Source: Nephrocerus scutellatus (taxonomy: Eukaryota > Arthropoda > Insecta > Diptera > Pipunculidae). From it: a stretch of DNA of 64,000 bases. The translations under genes and the position numbers were made by a program. Positions 1-10,844 of the stretch are shown here, one piece after another. Position 1 is the first letter of the stretch, and each line of letters opens with the position of its first letter. The notes below the pieces were generated by a model, which did no database searches, was not told the DNA's origin, and worked only from the letters and a program-made list of their open reading frames with translations. Where the stretch lies: positions 91,596,965-91,660,964 of the forward strand of contig OX352765.1 of the NCBI GenBank assembly GCA_947095585.1, in the 5' to 3' direction.

Positions 1-725
1 CCAAGTCTGGTCACCATTCCACGACACCCACTCCCTTAGAATTGAAGCTGTGCAGCGCAGGTTTATCCGTTTTACCTTACGAGGTCTCCCATGGTCCGAC
101 AAGTATATCTTACCATCCTACAAAAATCGGCTAATTTTTGATTAACATGCAAACCCTTAAAAAACGTCCCAAAGTCGCTGACATACTCTTCGTAAACCAA
201 TTATTAACTGGAACAAAGACTCCCCGCACTATTGGAAATGATTTCGCTTCACACTAACCACCGTAACCTTAGGTATGTACCGCTCTTTTGTCTCCCTCAC
301 GACCGCACCAACTACGGCCATTTTGAATCAATCTCCAGAATGTTGCGTCTGGCCAACAATGCACAGAACTTTCATTCCAGTATATCCTCCCTTTGAAGCT
401 CTCTCTATACCTCCTCTCTCTCTCTCTCTCTCTCTTGTAAGTAGTATTTAAGTAGTTGTTAGTTAAGTAAAAAAATCCAGTGGGTCCATTCTTCATATTT
501 TCTGTACGTGCCCAGCCTTCTCCAAAAACGTAGCTTTCTTTTACAACGACCTTAATGATCTAAAAGATACGGGCATTAGTCGTATTTTGCGATTCCAAAG
601 AAGCTCCAACTGGTTCAACGAGTAGGTAAGAAATTTTCCTCTATCGTGGTGTCACAAAGGACCAGTACTAGTCTTAGTGTGTTGGCCTTTCGACCGACAG
701 CCACTTCAACCTAACCTAACCTATC
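1..725 (+). pseudogene. Jockey-like LINE 3' end (degraded)
   Basis: The first ~360 bases translate, with frame breaks, to the C-terminal tail typical of jockey-clade LINE ORF2: a stretch reading IEAVQRRFIRFTLRGLPWSD followed by a decayed tail. The start lies outside the window. A (CT)n run sits at about 411-433. From ~480 to 725 is 3'-UTR-like sequence ending in a short CCTAA-type run at about 706-723. The assignment to the jockey clade rests on the AVQRRFIRF...RGLPWSD signature and is moderately sure. It is non-functional here because the frame is broken several times. Confidence 0.6.
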
Positions 726-1356
726 CTCATTGCAAAAAGGCAATTTTGCACTCAGTGTAAAATTTACTCGATTCTATTAATAAGAGCAATTATCTTTATG
801 TATTTATAAGAGCCAAGAAAGTGACTTAATTATTAATAAAACTTGAATGGCCTTAGTAAGTACTCTGTAATGGCTGAATGAGTTTTCAAGGTATTGTCCT
901 TGCTTCCACATGACAAGTACTAGTCGTTTGTCTAATGTCAGTGAGGCGAAACACCTAACGTGCCATTATTATTAATGAAGAGACTTAAAATCAATATTCA
1001 TATGTTATCATCTGTGTTAGTGTGCACGAGTAGGTACTCGTGCAATATAGAAACAGATTATCAATTGTCGAGGGGGTAATCGATTAGCATATTCACAGTT
1101 GAAGAGAGGTTTTAACATGATGAACATAATCGTAAGTGGCTTTACAACCGAGGTGCCTTCCTGGCCTTCCGGAATCTTTTAACAACATTTACTTACAACT
1201 ATATGCTGTTCTCCAGTTAAATCAAATATCGATCTCGTACAGTGTGCTTCTTGGTACAATAACCTTACCTACAATTTCCGCGCTACTGTTGTGCTTAAAA
1301 GGTCACATCGACATTGCTTTCTTGATTCGGAGAGTCTTACTTCCATTTCAGGAGAC
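726..1356. other. No gene recognised
   Basis: AT-rich intergenic sequence. I see no convincing coding frame, RNA gene or repeat boundary here. Confidence 0.5.
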
Positions 1357-1690
1357 TTAAGGGGCCAGAACATAGAATCCGTTTCGTCCGTTTGTGCGAC
1401 GTATGCAACTGACAGATCGACGAAATATATGCATTCTTATGGGAAGTGTCTCATAGGAAAAGCATGTGACGGAAGCGACGCACAAAATTAACCAACTTTC
1501 AACTTTTCTCTCAGGCAAATGCTTTGACAGTTCTCTCTCAAGGTTGTTTGAAGTTTATTTTGGCATTTGTTTTTGTTTTCCTGTACGACGACAATGTATT
1601 TATTGGGACACCTCTTTGCGTTACATACAGCAACGTCAACGAGTACGTCGACGCTACTGACGTCACAGCTCACAAGTGTCACGGGGACTT
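1357..1690. mobile_element. TTAA-flanked MITE, longer diverged copy
   Basis: Starts at a TTAA followed by a GGGGCCAG...CATAGAATCCG end. It matches the reverse complement of the element at 27,249-27,453 along both halves, for example the shared blocks GACAGATCGACGAAATA, TATGGGAAGTGTC and CCTCTTTGCGT. Relative to that copy it carries about 120 extra bases between ~1,489 and ~1,605. The far terminus has decayed and I cannot place it exactly. There is no coding capacity. Confidence 0.6.
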
Positions 1691-1918
1691 GTGACAATAG
1701 TCACAATCACAAGATCTTCTCTCTCAGTCTTTAAAAACTAACATCACCTTGCTTTTATTGACATTCAATATCATTCCGCTGCTTTTAGGTCCTCTCTTGC
1801 TATAATAGCAATATAATAGGAAAATAATAAGGAAAAATAAAAAATGTATCTCTAGTTTTATTTTACTTTTTCAGAAGAAAACTAAGTTCGTTCATAAAAG
1901 AACAGACCATTATATATA
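1691..1918. other. No gene recognised
   Basis: AT-rich spacer between two mobile elements. Nothing supportable. Confidence 0.4.
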
Positions 1919-2580
1919 CATGGTCGCCGATCGAAGTGTTACTCAATCAAAAGGCTGTAATTTCGTCGTTAATGAATATTGGCCTTCAAGGTGTTGGAGA
2001 AGTCCATTGGGTTCAAGTTTGGTAAGTATGTAGGACACTGTTGCGAAAAAATTAAATTTGGAATGAGATTTTGTAAAAACTATTGTGTCAAACGAGCTTT
2101 ATGTGATGGTTGCCATGTTGTCCAGCGCTTGTTACCAAATTTTTTGTATGCTCAAGGTAGCAACACATCATTTAATACATTGTTCCGTTAAGCTTCTTGA
2201 TTCACATTGATGCACTGATCGATAAAGATGGCGGAGAAAGACCATTTGCAGTTAAAGCTGCCCAAACCATCACAAAAGCTGGCGCCTGTTTGCGAATAGT
2301 AACTCGCTTTTCCAAATTGCCCTCTAAATAAACACGATCATTTTATTTGTGTACGTAGCGTTGAACCGTAAAAATTTTTTCATCTGAAAACACCAAGTTG
2401 ATGAGATTGTTACGTTCGTGCAGCATGCAATGTCTTCGTATTATCGGCGCCAAAGATGGCGATATCGAGCAGTAACGTGTTTTCCATAAAAGTTAAAATG
2501 TTTTTAACATTATCTAAATTGGAATTTGAATAAAAATATTCATAAATGACGATTGAGTAACATTTCGATTCCCGACCAAA
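1919..2580 (-). mobile_element. mariner/Tc1-like transposon remnant with broken transposase
   Basis: Imperfect terminal inverted repeats of ~28 bp (1,921-1,948 and 2,551-2,578, sharing TGTTACTCAATC or TTACTCAATC cores) are flanked by TA dinucleotides, as expected for mariner/Tc1 insertions. On the minus strand between them are recognisable transposase pieces. FSDEKIFTVQRYV holds the first catalytic Asp, followed by VMVWAALTANG. LPNLNPMDFS, near 1,990-2,030, corresponds to the third-acid region (usually SPDLNPMD). The middle QQDxAPxH motif is destroyed and there are stops and frameshifts. The element is dead and about half the usual length. Confidence 0.7.
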
Positions 2581-2601
2581 TATTATAATATATCGAATTG
2601 A

Positions 2602-3017
2602 TCGAATATTATAAAGAGGTAATGTTGGTTTGTGTGTAGGAGGTAATCTTCGAAACTACTGGACCGATTTCAAAAAGGGGCTTTTCGTGGCGACCAATTT
2701 TGTAACTAAATAACTAAATTCGACGAAAAAACAGTCGAGGGAATGCGTTGACTGTGTGCTGGACTGTTTGCTGCGTTGCTTTCTGTCCTGTCTTTTGTAC
2801 GATCATAACGCCATACAGCGGCATCACAATGAATGGGTGCTATGTGCTGCGCTGCTTTTTGTTATCTGGATTTGTACGTACTATGGCTGCCTATAGGAAA
2901 GACTAAGACTATGTGCTAAGAGTTTATTTCTCTATGGTTATAAGGTATAGTTCACCCACCATCACGCGATGTTAGAAGAAGGCGTGTGCGGGTAGCAAAG
3001 CGCCCGGGGACATCTAG
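2602..3017 (+). mobile_element. Helitron-like non-autonomous element, short copy
   Basis: Shares long stretches with the element at 31,656-33,044: GGAGGTAATCTTCGAAACTA, the GTCGA...GAATGCGTTGA block, CTAAGACTATGTGCT, and the 3' end GGGGACATCTAG followed by T. Ending in CTAG next to a T, with no inverted repeats and no visible target duplication, is the Helitron signature. The 5' end is taken at TC following an A, and is less certain than the 3' end. No Rep/helicase coding sequence is present. Confidence 0.55.
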
Positions 3018-3386
3018 TGTTATATAAAATGCTAGTAAAAATATCTTAAAGTTGTTTGAAATTTTTTAGTATGGTTTTGAGTAAGAGAAATAAACTTGGT
3101 ATCCGTAAATTTTTCTTCTGTTGAACAAATAAGAAAACAATGTGTTAATGCTGCCCAGTTTTTTAACAGATAACCTGCATGTTCTTTTAATTTTTTGCTT
3201 TTGCTTGATTTGAAAATATTCGGGAAAAACAGTCATTTCATTTTGACGTAGGACTGTTCTTCAAGTTATTATAGACCCCTTTCACCAATTCCTTAATTTC
3301 ATTTGAAAGCACTGAACAAACATTGGATATGCATATTTTTTAAGAATCTAATAACCACGGTTCCTTTTTTCAACAAGCTTTGTATA
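3018..3386. other. AT-rich spacer
   Basis: No coding frame of note. It may include the decayed 3' part of the hAT-like remnant immediately to the right. Confidence 0.35.
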
Positions 3387-3572
3387 CTACCTCTGGATTC
3401 CTTGTATAAAACTAGCACAAAAATTGAAAATTGGTATGTCTTGTCCTTTCAGAAATGCTAACACGGCTTGATTAACAGACTCTGTAGTGCTAGCTTGCAG
3501 TTCTATGATAGCAATCAAACTATCGCTTATAGTACAATATTCCCTATCAAAGAGTCTTGCTAAAACTAACAC
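3387..3572 (-). pseudogene. Possible hAT/ZBED-type transposase fragment
   Basis: A 61-codon open frame on the minus strand reads LVLARLFDREYCTISDSLIA and IIELQASTTESVNQAVLAFL, then KGQDIPIFNFCASF. The spacing and residues resemble the start of the catalytic region of domesticated hAT/ZBED-type proteins: a VRYFDE-like block, an IE-x-T segment, then an IPL.N..GFASDG-like block. The key acidic residues after the last block are missing. Recognition is by pattern only, so this is a tentative call of a transposase-derived remnant. Confidence 0.35.
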
Positions 3573-5160
3573 AAATGTTCAGGCTGATGAATTCAAATTC
3601 TATCAAAAGTGTTGTCACACAAATAAAATTAAAACTATTTTAAACTGTATTGCCGAAAATGATCAAAACTTGCCATAAAAATTTTTAACGCGCCACAGTG
3701 TCATTTGCAAAAAAACGCACGATTGTGCCACTTCGGCAACGCTGAACAAAACTGAGGCAATTTTGACCATTCGTGAAATCAATTTGGAGTTTTCTCTTTG
3801 TTATTTTAAACGTTCATTCACAATAACATTGCAACCGTCAACTTTAACGACATAGTCAATCTGCTTGTTATTTGCGCTTTTTACAGCTTTTTATCGCCTT
3901 ATCTTTTATCATCAGCTCGTATTATTTGTTATTAGCAAAAAAAGACTTGATGCATTCAAGATTGGAGATAATTTAACAAAAGAAAAGATACAAAGATATA
4001 TACTGTAAGGTAATCGATCAAAAGTAATGAACATTTTTAATAAAATGTTTGCCTGAATCTTGCCATACTATGAGGATTACTAAAAAAAAATTGATACTCC
4101 TTTAGGACCTTCCTGCAGTGTCTGTTTATCAAGCTCAGCCAAATATTAAACTCTAAGTTTCTGCTCGTGTTTTGTTGTTTCCTTTATTCCAAGAGTCCAG
4201 GTCTTTCTTAATAAGGTCTTAATTACAAGTACGTATAGATAAGTGTTAAATCGCATAAATGATCAATTGCTAAATTGTAATTAAACATTTATTTAACGTT
4301 CAAACAAGACATTATATATTACTCGTACAGTTAAGAAAATAAAAACCGAAATGAAAAACAAGAAAAACACGACTACAAAAGCTACTGCTTTTCTTAGCAA
4401 CTAAAACTGGCGCACAGCAAGCAGATAACAAGATTTTCCCATACACATGCAATATTCAGAAGCAAAGTAATTTTCGTATAACGTCCAATAGTTCAGTCAC
4501 GTGTTTGACTCGTTCAAGTGAAATTACTAATGGCATACGTGTTGGCAGTGTGTGAGAAAAAATTAAAATAAATCCACATTGCGAATATCATTTATTGAGC
4601 CTGTAATTACTTATGCAAAGCAACAAAGTTAATAATTTAATAACCATTTCCGTGTTTCAGTTCACACGGCCGGTCGACTGGGTTGTATTTGCCCCTTCTA
4701 AATTATTCGAATCCATATACACATGGACATTGGGTATGGCATTGTTATAGTGACTTTTGCAGAAGAAAATTCTACAAGTCATACAGATAGCTGATATCGG
4801 GTTGACTATAGTTGGACTTCAACCATAATGTGCACGTAGTCCAGAATTATAGCTTCTCAAAACGTGAAACAGCGTTCGAGGGGAACACTTGAATGCTTCT
4901 ATCTACAAGGTAACAGTTAGTCTTTTTGGAAAGCAAATTAAATTTTTAATGTCAACAATGAACATTTTTTTTAATTCTAAAAACCATTTCCGATTTGAAG
5001 GTCTTCAAAGTCAAAAAAATAATTTTTTTTTAAATTTTATTTTCAAACGGGATTGTTTTAAAAGAATGCTCTCGGATATTTATTTTTTTAGCAAATGCAT
5101 TATTAAAGCCCATTTAATTTTCTACAAATCCACCTCATAATATTTGTGCATTCGGTCAGC
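3573..5160. other. No gene recognised
   Basis: AT-rich, poly-A/poly-T-laden intergenic DNA. The small open frames here show no protein-like composition or family motif. Confidence 0.45.
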
Positions 5161-5640
5161 AGGAGCAGGGTTAAAATTGAAAGTTTGTAAAATGAACGAA
5201 AACGTACTTTTGATCATACATGACTTTACACTCTAAAATTTTTACAAAAAGTATTATTAGAAGAAAATCGGGTCCACATTTTAACAAAATACACATGTCT
5301 GCATAATTTAAAAAAAATCGGGCTTTCGGAAGTGAGTTATAAATTGATCGCAAGATCACTCCAATCCAAAAAGTGTTGCCGACCGAAGATAAACCTGTGT
5401 ATGAAATGTAAAGAAAATCGGGTAAATTTTTGAAAAATTAGTACGGGGCCCCCGAAACCTAGGACCGATCACTCTAAAAATTTTACAAAAATCGGGCCAA
5501 TTTCTAAAAAAAAATTTATATAGGCTCTCTGGCTCATGTATGAATGACTTCAATAAAATCGGGCGTTAGGAAGTGGGTTATAAATTGATCGCAAGATTTC
5601 ACGACAAACAAACAGACAGATCGACGGGCACGTGAAGTTA
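5161..5640. repeat. Internally repetitive AAAATCGGG repeat
   Basis: The motif AAAATCGGG recurs at least five times, each after a TTTTACAAAAA-like stretch. The block AGTGAGTTATAAATTGATCG (5,331 on) recurs as AGTGGGTTATAAATTGATCG (~5,571 on), about 240 bp apart. Related sequence (CTTTCAAATTTTTACAAAAA...AAAATCGGG) reappears at about 25,930-26,010, so it is a dispersed family. Confidence 0.55.
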
Positions 5641-5840
5641 ATATAGAGAATTTAAAAACGAGAAAATGGCGCGAATCACACACGCGACACGCCCCATGCA
5701 GAATATAAAAAATGCTTTTTTTGACTTAGATACTCACAAAATTTCAGCTCTCTAGATCATATGGAAGGTGGTTAAGAAGGGCCTCAAAGTAGTCGAAAAT
5801 ACAGACAAAAAGAGGTCAAGTTTTTAAAAGAAGGGTGCCA
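5641..5840 (+). repeat. Single monomer of the CACAAAATTTCAGC satellite
   Basis: Contains the satellite core GAATATAAAAAATGCT...ACTCACAAAATTTCAGCTC followed by a GGTGGTTAA...CTCAAAG...GTCGAAAA tail. This is the same order seen in the array at 16,160-16,860. It is an isolated, diverged copy. Confidence 0.6.
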
Positions 5841-7154
5841 GTCTTCGGATGGTAAGTATCGGGTGGATTATGGATGAATTTTAACCATAAAATGCATATA
5901 AACCATAATTTTAGTTCTCTGAAACATAAAAATTTGCTAAGAGTAGATAGATAATCAATAAGAAGATCACTTACCAGAATGGATGCACTGTATTATCTAC
6001 GGAAAATAATATCAAGCTACTTCAGCAACAGAAGGTTGAGATACGAAACCAACGATGGAATATTTTGTACGATGAAGATCAAAGAAAAAAGCTACCACCT
6101 GAGGTAACAATATTTGGATTCGCTACCGACTTGCCACGGCTCTTCAACTTCTTAACCTTGCATGCAATGGAAAGGAGTCAAACTAGTTCCAACATTTGAT
6201 TTCTCTTTACAACTTTCTTCTTTTACGGAATATTTAATCCGTAGCAACTATTATTAGTAGTAGCGAAAAAAAAAATGTCATTTGACTTGCCAGCAGACAG
6301 ACAGACACAGACCGATCTGTAGCTGCTAAAATTTAAAATGACAAATGTCAACCAGAAGACATCTGTCAATTTTGCCTGACGAATGACTTCCTGTTGGCAA
6401 AACATGTCCGTAACCCACAAACGTCCGTCTCAGTGACACGCGAACAGCCATAAGCACGATTTCTTGTTAACCTTGACCATCGAGTTGATTGTTTGCATGT
6501 TTGAGTCTTTAAACAGATCCACACCTTTATATTATTGATTTTTATTTTCATATACTCGTAAGTATGATGACAAAAAAAAAGACAAACAGAAAAGATATTT
6601 ACATTACCACCAAATTCAATTAAGTACCCACTCGAAGTGAATTTTTGTTTTGTGATCGAAGTTACAATCAAATCAGGTAGGCAGACGACAGTCAGCCAGC
6701 AAACAGAACGACCGACAACCGACACCTACAATCCAAACAACAACTACCAATCCCCGTCGCTGCATGGTTGCTGCACCACACAATCAACAAATCAAAAGTA
6801 CCGCGTGAATAGTGAGATTTTCGCAAATTGCCGTAATTGTCAAAAAACACCCGCACACGAATATTTGTCATTCAATTGTGCATTGTGCAACAAATAATCA
6901 CAATCGATCCACTCACTCCCTGCTAATCTGTAGGTTATAGCATGTTCCGCCGCTGCTCCGTATGCGAGTACAAAACGTACGAGTACTTCGTGAGTCCAAA
7001 ATTGCAAACCCACTCAAGTGTGGTGAAATAAGAAAATATTTTGCTGCATGGGTGTCTGGTATTTTGCTGCATCGACTGTTGTTACATCTTCATAACCATA
7101 TCCGTTTGCATCTCAAATAAAGCTTAGTGAGTATGATGTTATCACTTCTTGTGA
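5841..7154. other. No gene recognised
   Basis: Intergenic sequence with runs of short frames on both strands but no family signature. The frame at 6,637-6,897 is polar and low-complexity, and I do not support it as a gene. Confidence 0.4.
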
Positions 7155-7515
7155 TACGGTGACACTTTAGCCTCAAATTACGAATCAATTTACTTCTATC
7201 CTCGGTACCTTGCTTACTTGGTTTGATTTATTTTTATTTTTTTCTTGGTTTGTCAATGTATCGGTATACGGTTGGGTTGTTTAAAAATGTTGCAATATGC
7301 TTGAAAAGCATCAATGAACGCTGAGTGAATGAGAATACGGCACGATGCTGTTTGGTATTTGGTTTCATTGATACTCAATTTTTTATTGGCTACGTATTAT
7401 AAACACACAAAAAATTTTACTTGTCAGTTTTATATGAAGACGGTGAAACATTAGACTGAAATTACGAATCAATTTACTTATATCTTCGGTATCTTGCTTG
7501 GTTTGATTTATTTTA
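7155..7515 (+). repeat. Spaced direct repeat, two ~75-bp copies
   Basis: Two similar blocks at about 7,155-7,230 and 7,442-7,513. Each contains AAATTACGAATCAATTTACT, then TAT(C)CTCGGTA-like sequence, then TTGGTTTGATTTATTTT. They are direct repeats about 285 bp apart. Function and class are unknown. Confidence 0.5.
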
Positions 7516-7689
7516 AAATCTCTATATTAACTTCGCGTGACCGTATGCTTGTTTGTGGCTGGCTGGCCAAATCTTGTGATAAATTTTTAACCCAAATCCT
7601 AAAGCCTGATTTTGTTCAAACTTTGCACACATGTGCCTCAACACATCTTATCAGTTGGCGGTTCACCACGACTACATGAGTAGGTTAAA

Positions 7690-8755
7690 CACTTTTTAAG
7701 GTAAAATAGGCTACCACTTTAGCCATGACAAGCTAATTCTAAAAATCACCGATAAGGTTTTTGAGTCTGGCCGCGGCACTTCAGGTAAGGATGAAGTACT
7801 ACCTCTTCCAACACCCCCCACGGTTTAGGAGCCTAAGAAGGTCCTTAGACCAACTCCTTCGACCAGCAGAGCCACTGGGAAGGCTGGTTCAAGCTCTTCT
7901 GGCAACAAAAGTGGCAAACCGATAGTAAGACCTTTGGGTCACTATCGTAAAGATTATACCATTATACCTCGAACGCGGTGCGCAAATCGGAAGAAGGCAA
8001 TCTAGATCCTCAATGGAGGATAAATGAGCACCGTTAGGGTGTTACAAGCAAATTTACATCACGCTAATGGCGCGTCGGCTACCCTTAGCAACACATTCGT
8101 TGAAGACTACATTACACTTGGCCTCATCCTGCCTAATCAGCATGAAATTCCAACCGAGGATCAAATGATCATCGTGTGTGCCTCGGCATACTTCCCCGGC
8201 GAAGACGACAACATTCCGCCCATCGAGGTCCAGAAGCTCATACAATACTGTATGATGCAAATGCGCATCACGTTGTCTGGGGCTGTTTTTGGTGTTTCCT
8301 GTGATTCGAACTACGAGCCATCTGCTCAGAAATCCATGCACTTAGCCACTGAGCCACGTCGACAACATTTGTTTTCAAAATTATGGAAAGACTTATTGAT
8401 GCTCATATCAGAGCCTGGCTAGATACACGTCTAGCCCTCTACCATCAAGTCAGTATGCTTACAGAAAAGGTAAAAGGACAGAGGGTGCCCTCCATTCTAT
8501 AGTTAAAAAGAAAGATGGAACTTTTCGTTCCGAAGAAATAGCTATGTGACCTTTCTTTGACACTGGCTACGACTCAATAGTAAGAGCAATCGGTAGCAGA
8601 GGTATCGAGAACACGACCAACCAATCGATTAGGGCGATGCTTGAAAGTCGAGTTATCACTTCGTCCCCAGGGGAAGTGTCTGTGTCAGTGACTGCACCTA
8701 AGGGCTGTCCGCAAGGAGGCATCCTTTCTCCCCTTCTGTGGTCACTCGTCATTAT
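7690..8755 (+). pseudogene. LOA/I-superfamily LINE copy A: ORF1 end, ORF2 endonuclease start and RT piece
   Basis: A decayed ORF1 tail runs up to about 8,020 and is followed by an ORF2 start at 8,024 (MSTVRVLQANLHHANGASAT). That start has the typical VLQxNLHHxxxA opening of the endonuclease in R1/LOA-type LINEs. A surviving segment (IPPIEVQKLIQYC) follows. After a SINE-head insertion at ~8,290-8,362 the frame continues inside the reverse transcriptase: ERLIDAHIRAWLDT, then YDSIVRAIGSRGIENTTNQ, then LESRVITSS, then PKGCPQGGILSPLLWSLV near 8,696-8,750. Most of the endonuclease and fingers region is deleted. It ends where a second SINE begins at ~8,756. Confidence 0.65.
8286..8364 (-). mobile_element. 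SINE fragment (tRNA-like head only)
   Basis: On the minus strand this reads as a tRNA-derived head: a box-A-like TGGCTCAGTGGC and a box-B-like GTTCGAATCAC, ending ...AAACACC. It matches the heads of the fuller copies at 15,191 and 60,245. The SINE body is absent, and it interrupts LINE copy A. Confidence 0.6.
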
Positions 8756-9018
8756 CGTTGCGGTCCAAGGCCTAGCTTATCGCGACCATTTGTGTTGCGC
8801 ATGTATATTTTTGGGCATAAATGGAAGGGATCTACAATTTAAGGCCGGATCCGAACGGCGAATTGAGAAGCTTTCCATGACAAGTTATTACTCTCGGAAC
8901 GTTTGTCACCAATTCGCGAGAGATGGGACACCGTGAAAAATACTTTGGGTTGTACTGGGATTCGAACCACGAACCTCCTACTCAGTAGCCATGTGCATTT
9001 CCACTGATCCGCCCACTC
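8756..9018 (-). mobile_element. tRNA-derived SINE, nearly full copy
   Basis: The plus strand begins with the 3'-end sequence GTTGCGGTCCAAGGCCTAGC. It then runs through the family body (CGGCGAATTGAGAAGCTTTC, CTCTCG...GTTTGTCACC) to the head, TACTGGGATTCGAACCACGA. It therefore lies in minus orientation. It is diverged and lacks an intact box A. It sits directly against the truncated RT of LINE copy A. Confidence 0.75.
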
Positions 9019-9139
9019 TTTTTCTTTTTTTTACCAACATCCTAAAAATCAAAAAATTAGATTACATCTGAAATGTCATAAAATTACAACCAGTAACATT
9101 TAATAAAATTTCTGTACAATATTTATGTCAAGAGATGCA

Positions 9140-9176
9140 TTCAGAAGAGGTGTGAAGAGAGAGAGAGAGAGAAAGA
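9140..9176. repeat. GA microsatellite
   Basis: A run of about ten GA units. Confidence 0.8.
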
Positions 9177-9221
9177 AAATGTTACACGTTAATTTCCACG
9201 CAAGGGGTAACGTTTGATTTA

Positions 9222-9446
9222 CATTTGTGGCGTGCGAAAAAAAAATGAGCAGGACGGCTGTCAAATACAATTGTGGTTAGCGAGACGAGAGAATGTTATC
9301 AATGCTATAGATAACATTTCCCATGTTTTATTATAAAATATCTATAACATTCGCGTAGTGTCAATCTCTTCTGGCTAACCACATTTTCAGTTTAACTATA
9401 GTCGGCCCGCTCATTTTGTTCTCGCACAGCTAAAGCCTAAATTCGC
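9222..9446. mobile_element. MITE with GTGCGAGAAAAAATGAGC-type inverted ends, copy 1
   Basis: The ends are imperfect inverted repeats: GGCGTGCGAAAAAAAAATGA at ~9,229, and GCTCATTTTGTTCTCGCAC at ~9,409-9,426. The reverse complement of the element at 39,130-39,370 aligns along its whole length, including the CTATAGATAACATTTCCCAT centre. No coding capacity. Confidence 0.7.
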
Positions 9447-10576
9447 TTTAAATGATATTGAACTGCTAGTTAAGTGTTGCCAGTATCGAAATTATAATCA
9501 CCTTCATGCACCTACCCACAACACAGCGTTGCTTCGCAGCTTCAGCATTTTTTCGTCGTCAGCAATACCATATGAAGAGAACAAATTTTCAAAAACAACT
9601 GCTTGCCAAACATTATAGCTGCAGCCTCTGTCTTTTTTTATTATACACATCAGAGCATAGAATTTATGTTAATTGCCATAGAAACACAAAACTAAACCTG
9701 AACGCATTCATATGGATATGGTATACACCACACCATACCACACCACACACTACACTTCAAAGCTTCTCAAGGTCTCTGATTCTGATATTTTTCTACGGTA
9801 AGAATGTCAATTAAATGTTTTTCGCAAAGCGGATAAACCGGCGACAGCCAAATATCCGGCAAGCGATGCAAAACGCGAGACGAGATTCGTTTGAATTGGA
9901 GTTTAAACAGAATTTTAAACTCAAACCCGTTTTATTGTTTTTGCCAACAAAAATGAAATAAACAAAAAATAAACGAAACGAAAGTGAAATACGAGTACAT
10001 GGATATAATAAAAATGCGGGGGTATCTTGAAGCAAAATGATATTGCAGTTTTTGTCGCCCGGCCGACAATAATTACAGTTTTTAAGTGCGCAAATTAAAT
10101 TTGGTGTTTAATTTTTATTGCTTTGAGCGACATATTTGAAAGTCCAGATTTTTTATTTTTTTTTGCTCAGTTGACAGATGTTTTTATACCAAAACAAAAA
10201 TTACTCACTAATTGAGTGGCGAATTTGTTGAGGCTAAAATGTTGCTCTTCACACTTTTGCATAAACAAATTGCTGAGAATTCATGAATGATTCATTTATT
10301 GATGATTTGATTGATTGAATCATTCATTTAGAAATTGATTGATTGATTGAATCATTCATTAATTGATTGATTGATAAGCCACATAAAAAACAACTGAGAC
10401 CTGGTTACACAATGGTATTTATTTTTTCTTCAGAAAGGACCGATATGCTGATCTCACTCGCCATTAAGAGACAGCAAATATTTTTACCTGATCACATAGG
10501 TTTAGCAATTATGTGTTTTTATTTTATAAAAAGGAATTTTTTATTTTATAAAAAGGAATTTTTTATATAATTAATA
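9447..10576. other. No gene recognised; simple repeats
   Basis: Includes a CACACCATAC-type simple run (~9,728-9,750), a cluster of ATTGATTGA/GAATCATTCATT repeats (~10,280-10,372), and a perfect 20-bp-scale tandem duplication of TTTATTTTATAAAAAGGAAT near 10,516-10,566. No supported gene. Confidence 0.5.
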
Positions 10577-10765
10577 CACGCTCAAGGGGTTTACACCTTT
10601 GTAATGCTTAGCAAGTGGGCGTTCGGAAATTAAGGAGAGGAAAAGGTGAGATGTCTATGAACACGTGTCTTGAATGACTGTAGATCATAAAAATGCAGAA
10701 ACACAGAGTCGGGCAATTCATTCCACATAATTATTGTGTGGCTAAAGAAGAATCTCTGAATTGGT
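10577..10765 (-). mobile_element. CR1/jockey-type LINE 3' tail, copy 1
   Basis: On the minus strand this translates to [20 protein letters not shown] followed by TRVHRHL, the conserved last segment of CR1/jockey-type ORF2. Its 3' terminus reads CCCCTTGAGCGTG. Equivalent tails are found at about 41,985-42,135 and 51,835-52,030. Only the extreme 3' end is present, the usual result of 5'-truncated retrotransposition. Confidence 0.65.
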
Positions 10766-10844
10766 TGGTAAATCCGAAGATAGGTCTAATGGTAAACCCG
10801 TGTGCTCGATTTGAGCCACGGGTATTTCGGTTGGGTTGGATGAT

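Noticed and set aside
706..723. Telomeric CCTAA repeat
   Set aside because: Only about three units, located at the 3' end of a LINE remnant. It is far too short for telomere sequence.
6637..6897. 86-aa Cys-containing gene
   Set aside because: Suggestive CRNCQ/CALC spacing at the end, but no upstream domain, no splice partners and a polar low-complexity body.
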